From positions 160,376 through 224,375 of the forward strand of contig NZ_BONY01000003.1 of assembly GCF_016862955.1 (NCBI RefSeq): a DNA stretch of 64,000 nt. The letters are read 5' to 3'. This DNA comes from Rhizocola hellebori. Lineage in GTDB: Bacteria; Actinomycetota; Actinomycetes; Mycobacteriales; Micromonosporaceae. Numbering within the stretch: the stretch's first letter is position 1; each line of letters begins with the position of its first letter. A model generated the notes under the pieces. The model did no database searches, was not told where the DNA came from, and saw only the letters and a program-made list of their open reading frames with translations. The translations under genes were made by a program, and so were the position numbers. Below are positions 26,647 to 35,203 of this stretch, piece after piece.

Positions 26647-29378
26647 CGCCAAATCGTAGACAGCTTCTCGGCTACCTGCGAGGCCTGTGGGTGATCGAGA
26701 CCGGTGAGGATGGCCAACGCCTGTTCCCAAGCGGCACGGGCCTTTTCGTGGTCGCCCATCGCCGCCCGCGCGTCGCCTAGCCGTTCGAGGGTATCGCCCT
26801 GGTAATACAGATCGCCCAGCTCGCGGTAGAGGCGCAACGCGGCCTCGTTGCTGTCGGCCGCCTGCTCGTACTGTTGCATCTGTTGGTGGATGTGGCCGAT
26901 GCTGTGCCAGGTGGCGGCCTGCCCATGGATGTGGTCGAGCTCGACGAGCAGCTTGAGCGCCTGGTGGCAGTGGGCGAGCGCCTCATCGTATTGACCGAGC
27001 ATCGCTTCGTACCAGCCGACTGTGTTGAGTGACGACGCCAGCCCCATCCGATGGCCGGCGGCCTGATAGGCGACGAGCGCAAGCTTGGCCTGCTCGAGCG
27101 CCTCCGCGGGGCGGTCCTGCCGCACGTAGACCATCGCGATGCTGTGGTGCACATGGGCTTGACCGGACTGGTGCTCGATTTCCCGGTACAACATCAAAGC
27201 TTTTGCCAATTTCTCCAACGCGGTCTCGTAATCGCCCATGGTGCTGTTGGCATAGCCCAGGCTGCGCCACGCGTAGGCCTGCCAGGCGGCGTTGCCCAGC
27301 CGCCGAGCGCCCTCGATAGCGGGCATTTGTATCGCTGCCCAGTCGCGCCAATGCCCTTGCCGCATAACGAATGTGGTGATGGCCCACACCAGCAACCACA
27401 CCTGGGTATCGGCCTGAGTCTCATCGGCGATGCGGATCGTGCTGAGCAGAACCTGGTGCTGGGCCTTGAACCAGGTCATCGCCTCGTCCTTGTCGGCGAA
27501 CTCGTCAAGGATGACCCCGGCCTGTGCCGCCGGAAGCTCTACCGGATCGCGCTGGGCGTCGAGGAACCGGTCAGCGGCAACGGCGCTGTGCGAATAGTGG
27601 TCGAGCAGGCGTCGTACGGCGGCGCGGCGATCGTCGTCGGAATCGATTGCTCGCGTCTGCTCGGCCGCGTAAGCACGCAAGAGGTCGTGGAAGGCATAGC
27701 GGCCGGGCGCGTGTTCGGTGATCAGATGCGCCTGGACCAATTCCGAGAGCAGCTGTCGCGCGTGCGGCAGCGGCATCGCGATGAGGCTGGCGGCAGCCGA
27801 AATGGTGGTGTCCGGGCCGGGGTGCAGCCCGAGCATCCGGAAGAGCCGAGCTGCGCCGGAGGTGAGCCGCTGATAGGAACAAGAGAAGACCCGGCTCAGA
27901 TGAGTGAGCGGATCGTCGCTGTCGAAGGCCCGTTCCTCCCGCAGCTGGGCGGCCAGCGCCTCGAGGGGAAGGTTCGGCTGCGTGGCGGCCCGGGCGGCGG
28001 CGATCGCCAGCGCGAGCGGCAGCCGCACGCAGCGGGCGATGATCTCGTCGACGGCTGCGGATTCCGCCGCGATCTGTTCCTGTCCGAGCCGGGCCGCGAG
28101 CAGTTGCCGGGCTTCGGGTTCGGTGAGCACGTCGAGCATGAGCGGGCGTGCCGAGTTGGTCGCGACGAGACTGGCAAGCCGGTTGCGGCTGGTCACAATC
28201 ACCAGGCTGTCGGCGCTGCCCGGCAGCAGAGGCCGCACCTGCTCGGCATCGTAAGCGTTGTCCAGCAATACCAACATTTTCTTGCCGGACAGCTGGCTGC
28301 GGTACAGCGTGGCCTGCGCTTCGAGATCGGATGGAATTCTTTGCGACGGTACGCCCAAGGCGTCAAGGAACCGGCGGACCACACTGGCCGGGTCCACCGG
28401 CGGGGCGGCCGGGTCGAAGCCGCGCAGATTGGCGAACAGTTGCCCATCGGGGAACCGATCGGCCACCGCATGGGCCCAATGCACCGCGAGCGCCGTCTTT
28501 CCCACTCCGGCCGACCCCGCGATCGCCGAGATGACCACCGGCGCGGTCGGCTCGGGCAGCATCTCGTCGAGCGCCTTGAGATGTTCGGCGCGGCCGACGA
28601 AGCTTCCGATGTCGGCGGGCAGCTCGCGCGGGACTGTCGCGTTTGGAGGGATTGACTGTTCGAGTGCGGAATCCGCGCGCAGGATGGATTCGTGCAGGCG
28701 CTGAAGCTCAGGCCCAGGTTCGATACCTAGTTCGTGGTCAAGCAGGCGCCTGGTGTTGCGGTACACCTCCAGCGCCTCGCTCTGCCGGCCGGATCGATAC
28801 AGAGCCAGCATCAGATATCCCCGCAACTCTTCTCGGTACGGGTGAACGTCAACGAGTTTGGTCAGATGCGGCACCAGCTCGGCGTGCCGGCCGAGCTCCA
28901 GCTGAAGCCTGGCGTGCCCCGTCTCGGCCAGTACAAGCTGCTCATCGAGTTGCCGGGCCTCATCGGCGACCGGCGGATACTCCCGCACATCTTCAAAAGC
29001 GTTGCCACGCCACAGTTTGATGGCCTCCGACAGCAACGCCAGCGCCTGCTCGGGCTCGGCAGTCCGCGCTGCCGACACCAGCCGGACGAACTCGTCCGAG
29101 TCAAGCTCGCCCGCCCGCACGATGAGGCGATAGCCGGCGGGCTCATGCACGATCCGCGCCTCGCTGAGGGCGCTACGCAGCCTGCGCACATACACCCGCA
29201 GCGTCTTACGCGAGCCGGGTGGTGGATTTTCACCCCACAACGCGAGGAGTAGGCCTTCGACGGCAACACACTCATTGGGCCGGCACAGCAACGCCGCCAG
29301 TAGCCGCCGCACCATCAACGCCGACAGCGCCAAACCTGCGCGCTCCACGGACAGCGGTCCAAGCACCCGAAACAGCAT
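26643..29378 (-). CDS. SARP/AfsR-type regulator (wHTH-BTAD-NB-ARC-TPR)
   Basis: A 911-residue activator of the kind that controls secondary metabolism. Residues 1-90 form an OmpR-like winged helix (RVLGPLSVERAG...LRVYVRRLRSAL), about 95-240 the BTAD domain, about 265-540 an NB-ARC NTPase with a GSAGVGKTAL P-loop and LVLLDNA Walker B, and about 640-900 TPR repeats. The ATG at 29378 has GGGGGAG upstream. It is followed with GTGA overlap by a GNAT gene. No biosynthetic cluster is obvious beside it. Its NTPase-TPR half is clearly paralogous to that of the XRE regulator at 9270-11516. Confidence 0.9.
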   Translation of the reverse strand: MLFRVLGPLSVERAGLALSALMVRRLLAALLCRPNECVAVEGLLLALWGENPPPGSRKTLRVYVRRLRSALSEARIVHEPAGYRLIVRAGELDSDEFVRLVSAARTAEPEQALALLSEAIKLWRGNAFEDVREYPPVADEARQLDEQLVLAETGHARLQLELGRHAELVPHLTKLVDVHPYREELRGYLMLALYRSGRQSEALEVYRNTRRLLDHELGIEPGPELQRLHESILRADSALEQSIPPNATVPRELPADIGSFVGRAEHLKALDEMLPEPTAPVVISAIAGSAGVGKTALAVHWAHAVADRFPDGQLFANLRGFDPAAPPVDPASVVRRFLDALGVPSQRIPSDLEAQATLYRSQLSGKKMLVLLDNAYDAEQVRPLLPGSADSLVIVTSRNRLASLVATNSARPLMLDVLTEPEARQLLAARLGQEQIAAESAAVDEIIARCVRLPLALAIAAARAATQPNLPLEALAAQLREERAFDSDDPLTHLSRVFSCSYQRLTSGAARLFRMLGLHPGPDTTISAAASLIAMPLPHARQLLSELVQAHLITEHAPGRYAFHDLLRAYAAEQTRAIDSDDDRRAAVRRLLDHYSHSAVAADRFLDAQRDPVELPAAQAGVILDEFADKDEAMTWFKAQHQVLLSTIRIADETQADTQVWLLVWAITTFVMRQGHWRDWAAIQMPAIEGARRLGNAAWQAYAWRSLGYANSTMGDYETALEKLAKALMLYREIEHQSGQAHVHHSIAMVYVRQDRPAEALEQAKLALVAYQAAGHRMGLASSLNTVGWYEAMLGQYDEALAHCHQALKLLVELDHIHGQAATWHSIGHIHQQMQQYEQAADSNEAALRLYRELGDLYYQGDTLERLGDARAAMGDHEKARAAWEQALAILTGLDHPQASQVAEKLSTIWR

Positions 29379-29470
29379 CGCTCCCCCATCGATGGACTCC
29401 GAGCAAGCGTGAGCGAGTCCGAGATTACCGGAACAGGAGAGCGGGTCTTGTCCCCATCATGCGTGGAAGC

Positions 29471-29503
29471 GAGAGAGCCAGGTGGTACTGACCTGGCTCT
29501 CTC
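29471..29503 (-). terminator. Hairpin terminator after the subtilase gene
   Basis: A perfect 13-bp stem (GAGAGAGCCAGGT / ACCTGGCTCTCTC) with a 7-base loop lies between the subtilase stop and the SARP start on the minus strand, so the two are transcribed separately. Confidence 0.8.
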
Positions 29504-29563
29504 TATGGATGTCGATCCTGCGTTACATATACTAAGTTGTATAAACTCACTCGTAAAGAGCGG

Positions 29564-31990
29564 TTAGCCGCCGCTGACGAACCCCACGTTGAGGCTGAAG
29601 TTCGCGACCGAGCCCTGGAAGCCGTCGACGACCACGTAGTAGGTGCCGGCCGGTTGCGCACTCGCGCTGAGGGTGACGTCGCCGCAGGCGACTACTTGGC
29701 CGTTCTGGTTGTTGGCCGCGCCGAACCTGCGGAGCAGAACCACGTCTACGTCTTGGGCGACCCCGGGGAAGCCGACGATGCTCGACAGCGTCGCGGTGAT
29801 CCGTCCACTGGACGGTGTGGTGATCTGATACACCTTCTCGAGCCCGGTTTCGGGATTCAGGAACGACGGGCAGTTTGCCTGCCCTCCCGGCGCCAGCGAG
29901 TAAGTGTCCCAGTAGGAATGGCCCTTGTCGGTGGTCTGGCCGGTCCTGGTGGTGTTGAGCGTGAAGCCGGTCACCCCGGTGATCGGGGTGATCGCGTCGG
30001 AGGTGTTCTTGTTCCACGCCGAGGCGAAGTAGGTGGAGGTCCCGGCATCGAAGCGGAACACGTGCGTCCGGATGGTGTAGGTGCCGCTGACCGCGGGGGT
30101 GAAGTCCACTACCTCGGTGGCGTTCTGGAAACTGGCCGAGCTGGCCACGACGTTGCCGCTCGGGTCGATGACGCTCAGGTCGAAGTCGGCGCCGAGCCTG
30201 TCGGTCGCGCAGTCCCCACCGGCCGCGTTGGCGCAGCTCGCAAAGGAATCCCACACGATGACCGCGCGCGCCGGCCTGCCGGCCGTGAGCGTGGTGGTGC
30301 GGTCGATGTTGCTGCCGGTCGGTGCCGTCACGTCGGTCAGGAACGTTGCAGGCGACCAGTTGCCCGGGACCGCCACGTTGTTGATTGACTGATTGGCGTC
30401 GATGGCACCGGCGCCGTCACGGCAGTCGCCGGGAATCGGGGAGCTCGCACAGTCGACGTTGTTGAACCCGTCCACGATGTTGTGCGTGGCACCGGCCATG
30501 ACGATGGCCCTGACCGTCTCAGGCTTGTCTCCGCCGATCCGCTGGGCGATGTCGGCCGCCAGCGCCGCGGTGTCGGGCGCGGCGAAGCTGGTCCCGCAGG
30601 TCGACGCGGCGACTCCGCCGCCCACTTCGGTGGTCTCGACGCCGAAGCAATCACCGGTGCTGGAGTTGAACTCGCCGCCCATGGCGGTGACGTCGGGCCG
30701 CTCAATGGTCCGTCCGGAGATCGGGTCGGTCGGGTTTTGGAACTCAGTGAAACTGGAGAAGGTGTCGTCGCTGCGCAGCCCGGTGTCATGGTCGTAGTAG
30801 GAGCCGACCGAGAGGGTGTTCCAGCCAAGGCTTGGCGACGCCACAAACAGCGACCCGAAGCAGTTGGGCTGGTTGCCGGAGGAGACCACGAAGTTGGTGT
30901 TCCACAGCAGTTGCTCGAAGTCCACCCAATGGCTGTTGAAGTCGGGCACGCCAAAGGTGCAGGCGCCCCAGCTCATGTTGATCGCGTTGGCGCCCTGTGC
31001 CGCGGCCCACTCCAACGAGTTCACCATGGCGGCGGTGTCGCCGAAGCTGTGGAAGTTGGCCGACAGCACCTGGCTGGTGTTGAAGGCGCCGCCGCGCCGC
31101 CAGTTGTCGGTCGAGGCGATCACGCCGGCCACGTGGGTGGCGTGGCCGCCCTCGCTGGTGATATCGGGGTTGGCCGGGTCCCAGTACACCACCGGGTGAG
31201 TGGCGTTGTTAAGAGCGGCGTTGACGTTGTCGACCCCGTCGTCTTCGTGCACGGCCACCCTGGTGCCCGTGCCGTCGGCCGCCGACCAGGCGTACGGGTA
31301 GCGGTTGGAGGTGGCCGAGTCGTCGGTCATCAGCTTGGCGTCGCCTCTCACCAGATCGACGGCGATGACGTCGTCGCGCAGTTGCAGCTGCCGGATCTGG
31401 GTCGCAGGAAGCTTGGCGAACACGATCGGCGCAGCCGTCGCGGTCGTCGGCGCGACGCCGAGCGCTTGGATCGCCGCAATCAGCGGCGCTTGCGCCACCG
31501 CGGCGCGGGCGGACATCTGCTGCATGGTCGCCAAGCCGCTGCCGGCCCGCTGGGGGATGGCCATCTTGACCCAGAAGGCGACCTGCACGGTGTCTGCGCC
31601 TGCGTCGGCCTGGGCTAGACGCGCGGCCAGGGCCGCATCGAACTTGCCGAAGTTCTTGCGGCGCGCGCCCGCCTCGGCGCGTTGTGCCGCCTCCGAATCC
31701 GCCAGGGCACCGGTCGCCTTGTCGAAGCTCACCGCGACCAAGCGACCGTCGGGAGCCTGCACCTTGTACTCGGACAGGTCGACCTTGGTCAACGCCAGGT
31801 GCGCGTTCGAACGTTGCACGATCGAAAGCTTTTCCGCCGGTACGCCGAGGTCGTCTGCGGCCTTCGCCAGCGCCCGCGCGTCTGGTCCGCTCGGCGCTGC
31901 CGTCGCCGAAGTGACTGCGCCGAACAGCGTGGCGCTGCTGACGAGGGCGAGCAAAGCCGTCCCCGTACGCCATCTATGCGCTCGTTGCAT
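29564..31990 (-). CDS. Secreted subtilisin-like (S8) serine protease with C-terminal PPC-type domain
   Basis: An 808-residue extracellular protease. The start ATG at 31990 follows AAGGAGGG; the frame is open to 32239 without a signal. A signal peptide ends near ATA-AP (residue 32), followed by a propeptide of about 200 residues. The catalytic residues are Asp in VHEDDGVD (about 250), His283 in GHATHVAG, oxyanion Asn in SSGNQ (about 373) and Ser468 in CGTSFAAP. Two beta-rich regions follow: one around RAVIVWDSFASC, and a final PPC-like domain (DVDVVLLRR ... PAGTYYVVVDG). The role is probably protein scavenging; nothing suggests a specific substrate. Confidence 0.88.
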   Translation of the reverse strand: MQRAHRWRTGTALLALVSSATLFGAVTSATAAPSGPDARALAKAADDLGVPAEKLSIVQRSNAHLALTKVDLSEYKVQAPDGRLVAVSFDKATGALADSEAAQRAEAGARRKNFGKFDAALAARLAQADAGADTVQVAFWVKMAIPQRAGSGLATMQQMSARAAVAQAPLIAAIQALGVAPTTATAAPIVFAKLPATQIRQLQLRDDVIAVDLVRGDAKLMTDDSATSNRYPYAWSAADGTGTRVAVHEDDGVDNVNAALNNATHPVVYWDPANPDITSEGGHATHVAGVIASTDNWRRGGAFNTSQVLSANFHSFGDTAAMVNSLEWAAAQGANAINMSWGACTFGVPDFNSHWVDFEQLLWNTNFVVSSGNQPNCFGSLFVASPSLGWNTLSVGSYYDHDTGLRSDDTFSSFTEFQNPTDPISGRTIERPDVTAMGGEFNSSTGDCFGVETTEVGGGVAASTCGTSFAAPDTAALAADIAQRIGGDKPETVRAIVMAGATHNIVDGFNNVDCASSPIPGDCRDGAGAIDANQSINNVAVPGNWSPATFLTDVTAPTGSNIDRTTTLTAGRPARAVIVWDSFASCANAAGGDCATDRLGADFDLSVIDPSGNVVASSASFQNATEVVDFTPAVSGTYTIRTHVFRFDAGTSTYFASAWNKNTSDAITPITGVTGFTLNTTRTGQTTDKGHSYWDTYSLAPGGQANCPSFLNPETGLEKVYQITTPSSGRITATLSSIVGFPGVAQDVDVVLLRRFGAANNQNGQVVACGDVTLSASAQPAGTYYVVVDGFQGSVANFSLNVGFVSGG

Positions 31991-32392
31991 CGAGACCCTC
32001 CTTGATCGATGGGCAACCGTTCGCGTGATGCGACGGTCGCGATGCGACATGCAGGCCGAAACTCCTGGAACGGGAGAGCTTTCTCCCTCCCCCAGCGCCG
32101 GACTGTCTCGTGGGCCGGCGTCCTGACGACCTGACTGGTCCGGCCTCATCGTGGGGTAAACCGTCACCGGCTGCGCGCAATCCTGGACATCGATAGACAC
32201 GACTGGACACGGTGAGAAAACGGCGCGATACCAGAGCATTCATCCTGCCGTCTGGTGCCTCAGCCGGTCTATAATCAAGAATCTTGGAGCCAGCCATCCA
32301 CTGTCCACATCGGACATACGGTCGAGAGGCCGGTTCCGCGGCTGGACCATCCCGGCGTGCGATGCCGGCGGGGTATCGGCGATGCTGTGGGC
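31991..32392. other. Divergent intergenic region, subtilase/AraC
   Basis: About 400 bases holding the promoters of the subtilase (minus) and the AraC regulator (plus). Apart from the strong ribosome site next to 31990, I see no clear operator or hairpin. Confidence 0.4.
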
Positions 32393-33232
32393 GTGGAATA
32401 CGTGTCCAGAGTGCCGCGACCGCCGCTGGACGGGCTGATCGACGACCTTTACTACCTGGCGGGTGCGCCGCCGTACCCCCGGCTGACGCTGCCGCCGATG
32501 CCGGGAGCATTGCTGATCGTCAACCTCGGGGCACCGTTCCGCATCCGCGCCGGTGCCGACATCGAGACAGCTGAGTATGCCGACGGCTGCGTGGTCACCA
32601 CGCCCACCCGCGCGTTCGAGTTCGGCTACCCACCCCGGACCCGGTCCGTCGGCGTGCACGTGAAGGCGTGGGGGCTGGCGCCGTTCCTGCCGATGCCCGC
32701 GGCCGAGCTTTGTGACCGGCCAGTGACCATAGAGCAGGTTTGGGGCCGGCGCGCCGTTGCTGAGCTGCGAGACCGGCTCGCCACGGCGGACGAACCGCAC
32801 GAGATGCTGACGCTGCTCGAGGAGGAGCTGATGCGACGGCTGTGCGAGACCGCCGGCCTAGGGCTGGTCCGCTATACGAGCAGTGTCATCGCGGCGGCCA
32901 GCGGGGCGGTGGCGATCGGCGACCTCAGGGTGGCAGCCGGTGTCAGCAGCACTCATCTGGAACAGCGATTCAAGGAGCTCATCGGCGTCACGCCCAAGCG
33001 GCTGGCCCGCACCCACCGCTTCGCCGCCACCGTGTTGGCGATCAACCCCGCCGAGCCGATCGACTGGGGCGACGTCGCCGGTAGGGCAGGCTACTTCGAC
33101 CAAGCCCACTTCGGTCACGAGTTCCGGGCGTTCACCGGGCTCACGCCGACCCGGTACATCGAAGTCCGGCGCCAGTTCATGCGCGAACATCCCGGCCACG
33201 TGCTGGACAACTGGCCGCTGCCGGCCGATTGA
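32393..33232 (+). CDS. AraC-family transcriptional regulator
   Basis: A 279-residue regulator. The start is GTG at 32393 (EYVSRVPRPPLDGLIDDLYYL), where family similarity begins. The N-terminal half is a ligand-sensing region; the C-terminal AraC-type double HTH reads AIGDLRVAAGVSSTHLEQRFKELIG, then GRAGYFDQAHFGHEFRAFTGLTPTRY. It sits 66 bases upstream of the RibD-like reductase on the same strand, a plausible target gene. Confidence 0.85.
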   Translation: MEYVSRVPRPPLDGLIDDLYYLAGAPPYPRLTLPPMPGALLIVNLGAPFRIRAGADIETAEYADGCVVTTPTRAFEFGYPPRTRSVGVHVKAWGLAPFLPMPAAELCDRPVTIEQVWGRRAVAELRDRLATADEPHEMLTLLEEELMRRLCETAGLGLVRYTSSVIAAASGAVAIGDLRVAAGVSSTHLEQRFKELIGVTPKRLARTHRFAATVLAINPAEPIDWGDVAGRAGYFDQAHFGHEFRAFTGLTPTRYIEVRRQFMREHPGHVLDNWPLPAD

Positions 33233-33298
33233 TTTCTTACAAGAACAACAGCTCACGGCACGCTAATTTGGGGGAAACCCAAAGCAAAGGAGAGCCCC

Positions 33299-33880
33299 GT
33301 GGGCAAGGTGGTCATGTACAGCTCGGTGTCGGTGGACGGCTTCATCGCGGACTCCAAGGACCAGCCCGGACCGCTGTTCGACTGGTTGTCCAGCGGTGAC
33401 GTCCCGCTGGACGAGAGCGGCTTCGTGAAGGTGTCGCAGACGTCCTACGACTACACCCGGCCGTACTGGGACCAGATCGGGGTGACAATCGCCGGCCGCC
33501 ACGTCTTCGACATGACAGACGGCTGGGACGGCAAGCCTCCGGGCGGGATCGACCACGTGGTCGTCGTGACGCACCGGCCGGCGCCCGAGGGCTGGGACCC
33601 CGACGCGCCGTTTCACTTCGTCGACGGCATCGAGGCAGCCATGGCCAAGGCCCAGGAGCTCGCGGGTGACCGCATCGTCGAGGTCGCCGCTGGCGACGTC
33701 GGTGGCCAGATGCTTGCCGCGGGTCTGATCGACGAGGTGCGCATGGACGTCGTACCCGTCGTATTCGGCTCCGGCAAGCGTTACTTCGGGTCGGTCCAGG
33801 CGCAGCACCTGTTGGAGGATCCTGACGAGGTGATTCAGAGCAACCGTGTGCTTCACCTGCGCTATCGTGTGCGCCGCTGA
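33299..33880 (+). CDS. Dihydrofolate-reductase-like (RibD C-terminal domain) protein
   Basis: A 193-residue NADPH-binding reductase-like protein of the RibD_C/DHFR fold. The family start VVMYSSVSVDGFIAD, the nucleotide-loop region TIAGRHVFDMTDGW and a central DVGGQMLAAGLIDEVRM are present. Such proteins are widespread in actinomycetes and mostly uncharacterised. The GTG at 33299 follows AAAGGAGA. It lies downstream of an AraC regulator. Confidence 0.85.
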   Translation: MGKVVMYSSVSVDGFIADSKDQPGPLFDWLSSGDVPLDESGFVKVSQTSYDYTRPYWDQIGVTIAGRHVFDMTDGWDGKPPGGIDHVVVVTHRPAPEGWDPDAPFHFVDGIEAAMAKAQELAGDRIVEVAAGDVGGQMLAAGLIDEVRMDVVPVVFGSGKRYFGSVQAQHLLEDPDEVIQSNRVLHLRYRVRR

Positions 33881-33901
33881 CCGATAGACCCTTGACCCCC
33901 T

Positions 33902-33933
33902 CTAGCTAACGGTTGTAGGTTACCGTTACCTAG
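33902..33933. promoter_or_regulatory. Palindromic operator upstream of the PadR-ABC operon
   Basis: CTAG-N-TAACGGT (33902-33913) and ACCGTTA-N-CTAG (33922-33933) form a nearly perfect inverted repeat with an 8-base spacer, ending 14 bases before the PadR GTG and next to an AGGAAGG ribosome site. Its place and symmetry suggest PadR autorepression. Confidence 0.7.
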
Positions 33934-33947
33934 AGGAAGGACGAGCT

Positions 33948-34466
33948 GTGCGTGAAGCGATGCTGGCCTTGCTGGCCAAGGAGCCTGCCCACGGCTACGA
34001 GCTTCGCCAGCGCCTGACCCAGGCCCTAGGCCCGATCGGTGAGGTGCTCAGTCCGGGGCAGGTGTATATCACCCTGTCCCGCATGGAACGGGCGGGCCTG
34101 GTCCGCGGCGATCACGTGCCGCAGTCGGCGGCGCCAGACAAGAAGGTTTACGAGGTGACCGCCGAGGGCCGCGAGCACGTGGCTTCCTGGTTGCTGGACC
34201 TCTCCTGGCCGAAGGTGGCTCCGGTCGACTTTCACCTCAAGCTGGTCGCGGCCGCGGCGACAGGCCTAGCCGATCCGGTCTCGCTGATCGATGCCCAGCG
34301 GCGGGATCTGTTGCGCCGCTTACGAGATGTGCAGCACCTGGCCCGAGATGCATCGGCTGACGAAGATGCGATATTGATTTTGGAGGGTACGGCGCTACGC
34401 CTGCAAGCCGACATCAAATGGCTGGAGGCGTGCGAGCGCCGCTGGACCACGGGGAGGTCATCGTGA
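33948..34466 (+). CDS. PadR-family transcriptional repressor
   Basis: A 172-residue regulator. The N-terminal PadR winged helix is clear: REAMLALLAKEPAHGYELRQRL, then GQVYITLSRMERAGLV and the wing VYEVTAEGREHV. A C-terminal helical dimerisation region follows (Vir_C-like). Starts at GTG. The palindrome directly upstream is its likely operator. Its stop overlaps the ABC ATPase start as GTGA. In such loci PadR represses the exporter until the exported drug or signal binds. Confidence 0.85.
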   Translation: MREAMLALLAKEPAHGYELRQRLTQALGPIGEVLSPGQVYITLSRMERAGLVRGDHVPQSAAPDKKVYEVTAEGREHVASWLLDLSWPKVAPVDFHLKLVAAAATGLADPVSLIDAQRRDLLRRLRDVQHLARDASADEDAILILEGTALRLQADIKWLEACERRWTTGRSS

Positions 34467-35203
34467 CCTCATTTGTGTTGCAGGCCAAGGGATTGTCCCG
34501 CCACTACGACGGCGACGGCGTGCGGGTGCGTGCGGTCGACTCGATCGACCTGACCGTCGAGCACGGCGAGGCAGTCTCAGTCATGGGACCAAGTGGCTGC
34601 GGTAAATCGACGCTGCTGCACCTGCTCGGCGGGCTGGAAAGACCGACCGCTGGCGAGCTTTGGCTTGGCGGGCAACGGGTCGACCAGCTGTCCCAGACTG
34701 GCTGGGCACGCCTGCGGAGGCGCAGTGTGGGTTTCGTGTTTCAGGCGTTTCATCTGGTAGATGAACTTTCAGCGGTGGAAAACGTTGAGCTGCCGGCACT
34801 TTTGGTCGGCGTGGGCCGCAGGCAGGCGCGCGCCAAGGCATTGGGTCTGCTTGAACGCCTTGGGGTAGCCAACCGGGCCGGGTACCTGCCCGATCGGCTT
34901 TCAGGTGGCGAGCGTCAGCGAGTCGCGTTGGCCCGGGCGCTGGTGAATCAGCCGCTGCTGGTACTGGCCGATGAGCCCACCGGCAACCTCGATTCGGCGG
35001 CCACCGCAGAGATTTTGCGATTGTTTGCTGAGGTACACGAAGCAGGGCAAACCCTGCTCGTGGTGACGCACGACCCGCGGGTGGCGGCGAGCGCCGACCG
35101 GCTGCTCACCATGCGCGATGGGTCCATTGTGGAGGATGTACGGCTAGAAAGTGGCCTGTCCCGCCTGGCGCTCCTGGCCCAAGTAGCAGGATGGGAGCCG
35201 TAA
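34463..35203 (+). CDS. ABC transporter ATPase (MacB/LolD type)
   Basis: A 246-residue ATPase. Walker A GPSGCGKST, Q-loop FVFQAFH, signature LSGGERQR, Walker B LLVLADEPTG and H-loop VVTHD are all present. The DEPTGNLD pattern marks the MacB/LolD/FtsE group, which pairs with FtsX-like permeases. The start is GTG at 34463, overlapping the PadR stop; the frame is open to 34418. The permease gene starts on the base after its stop codon. Confidence 0.9.
   Translation: MTSFVLQAKGLSRHYDGDGVRVRAVDSIDLTVEHGEAVSVMGPSGCGKSTLLHLLGGLERPTAGELWLGGQRVDQLSQTGWARLRRRSVGFVFQAFHLVDELSAVENVELPALLVGVGRRQARAKALGLLERLGVANRAGYLPDRLSGGERQRVALARALVNQPLLVLADEPTGNLDSAATAEILRLFAEVHEAGQTLLVVTHDPRVAASADRLLTMRDGSIVEDVRLESGLSRLALLAQVAGWEP

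Noticed and set aside
27051..28655. Plus-strand ORF of 534 codons
   Set aside because: Antisense shadow of the SARP regulator gene in GC-rich DNA.
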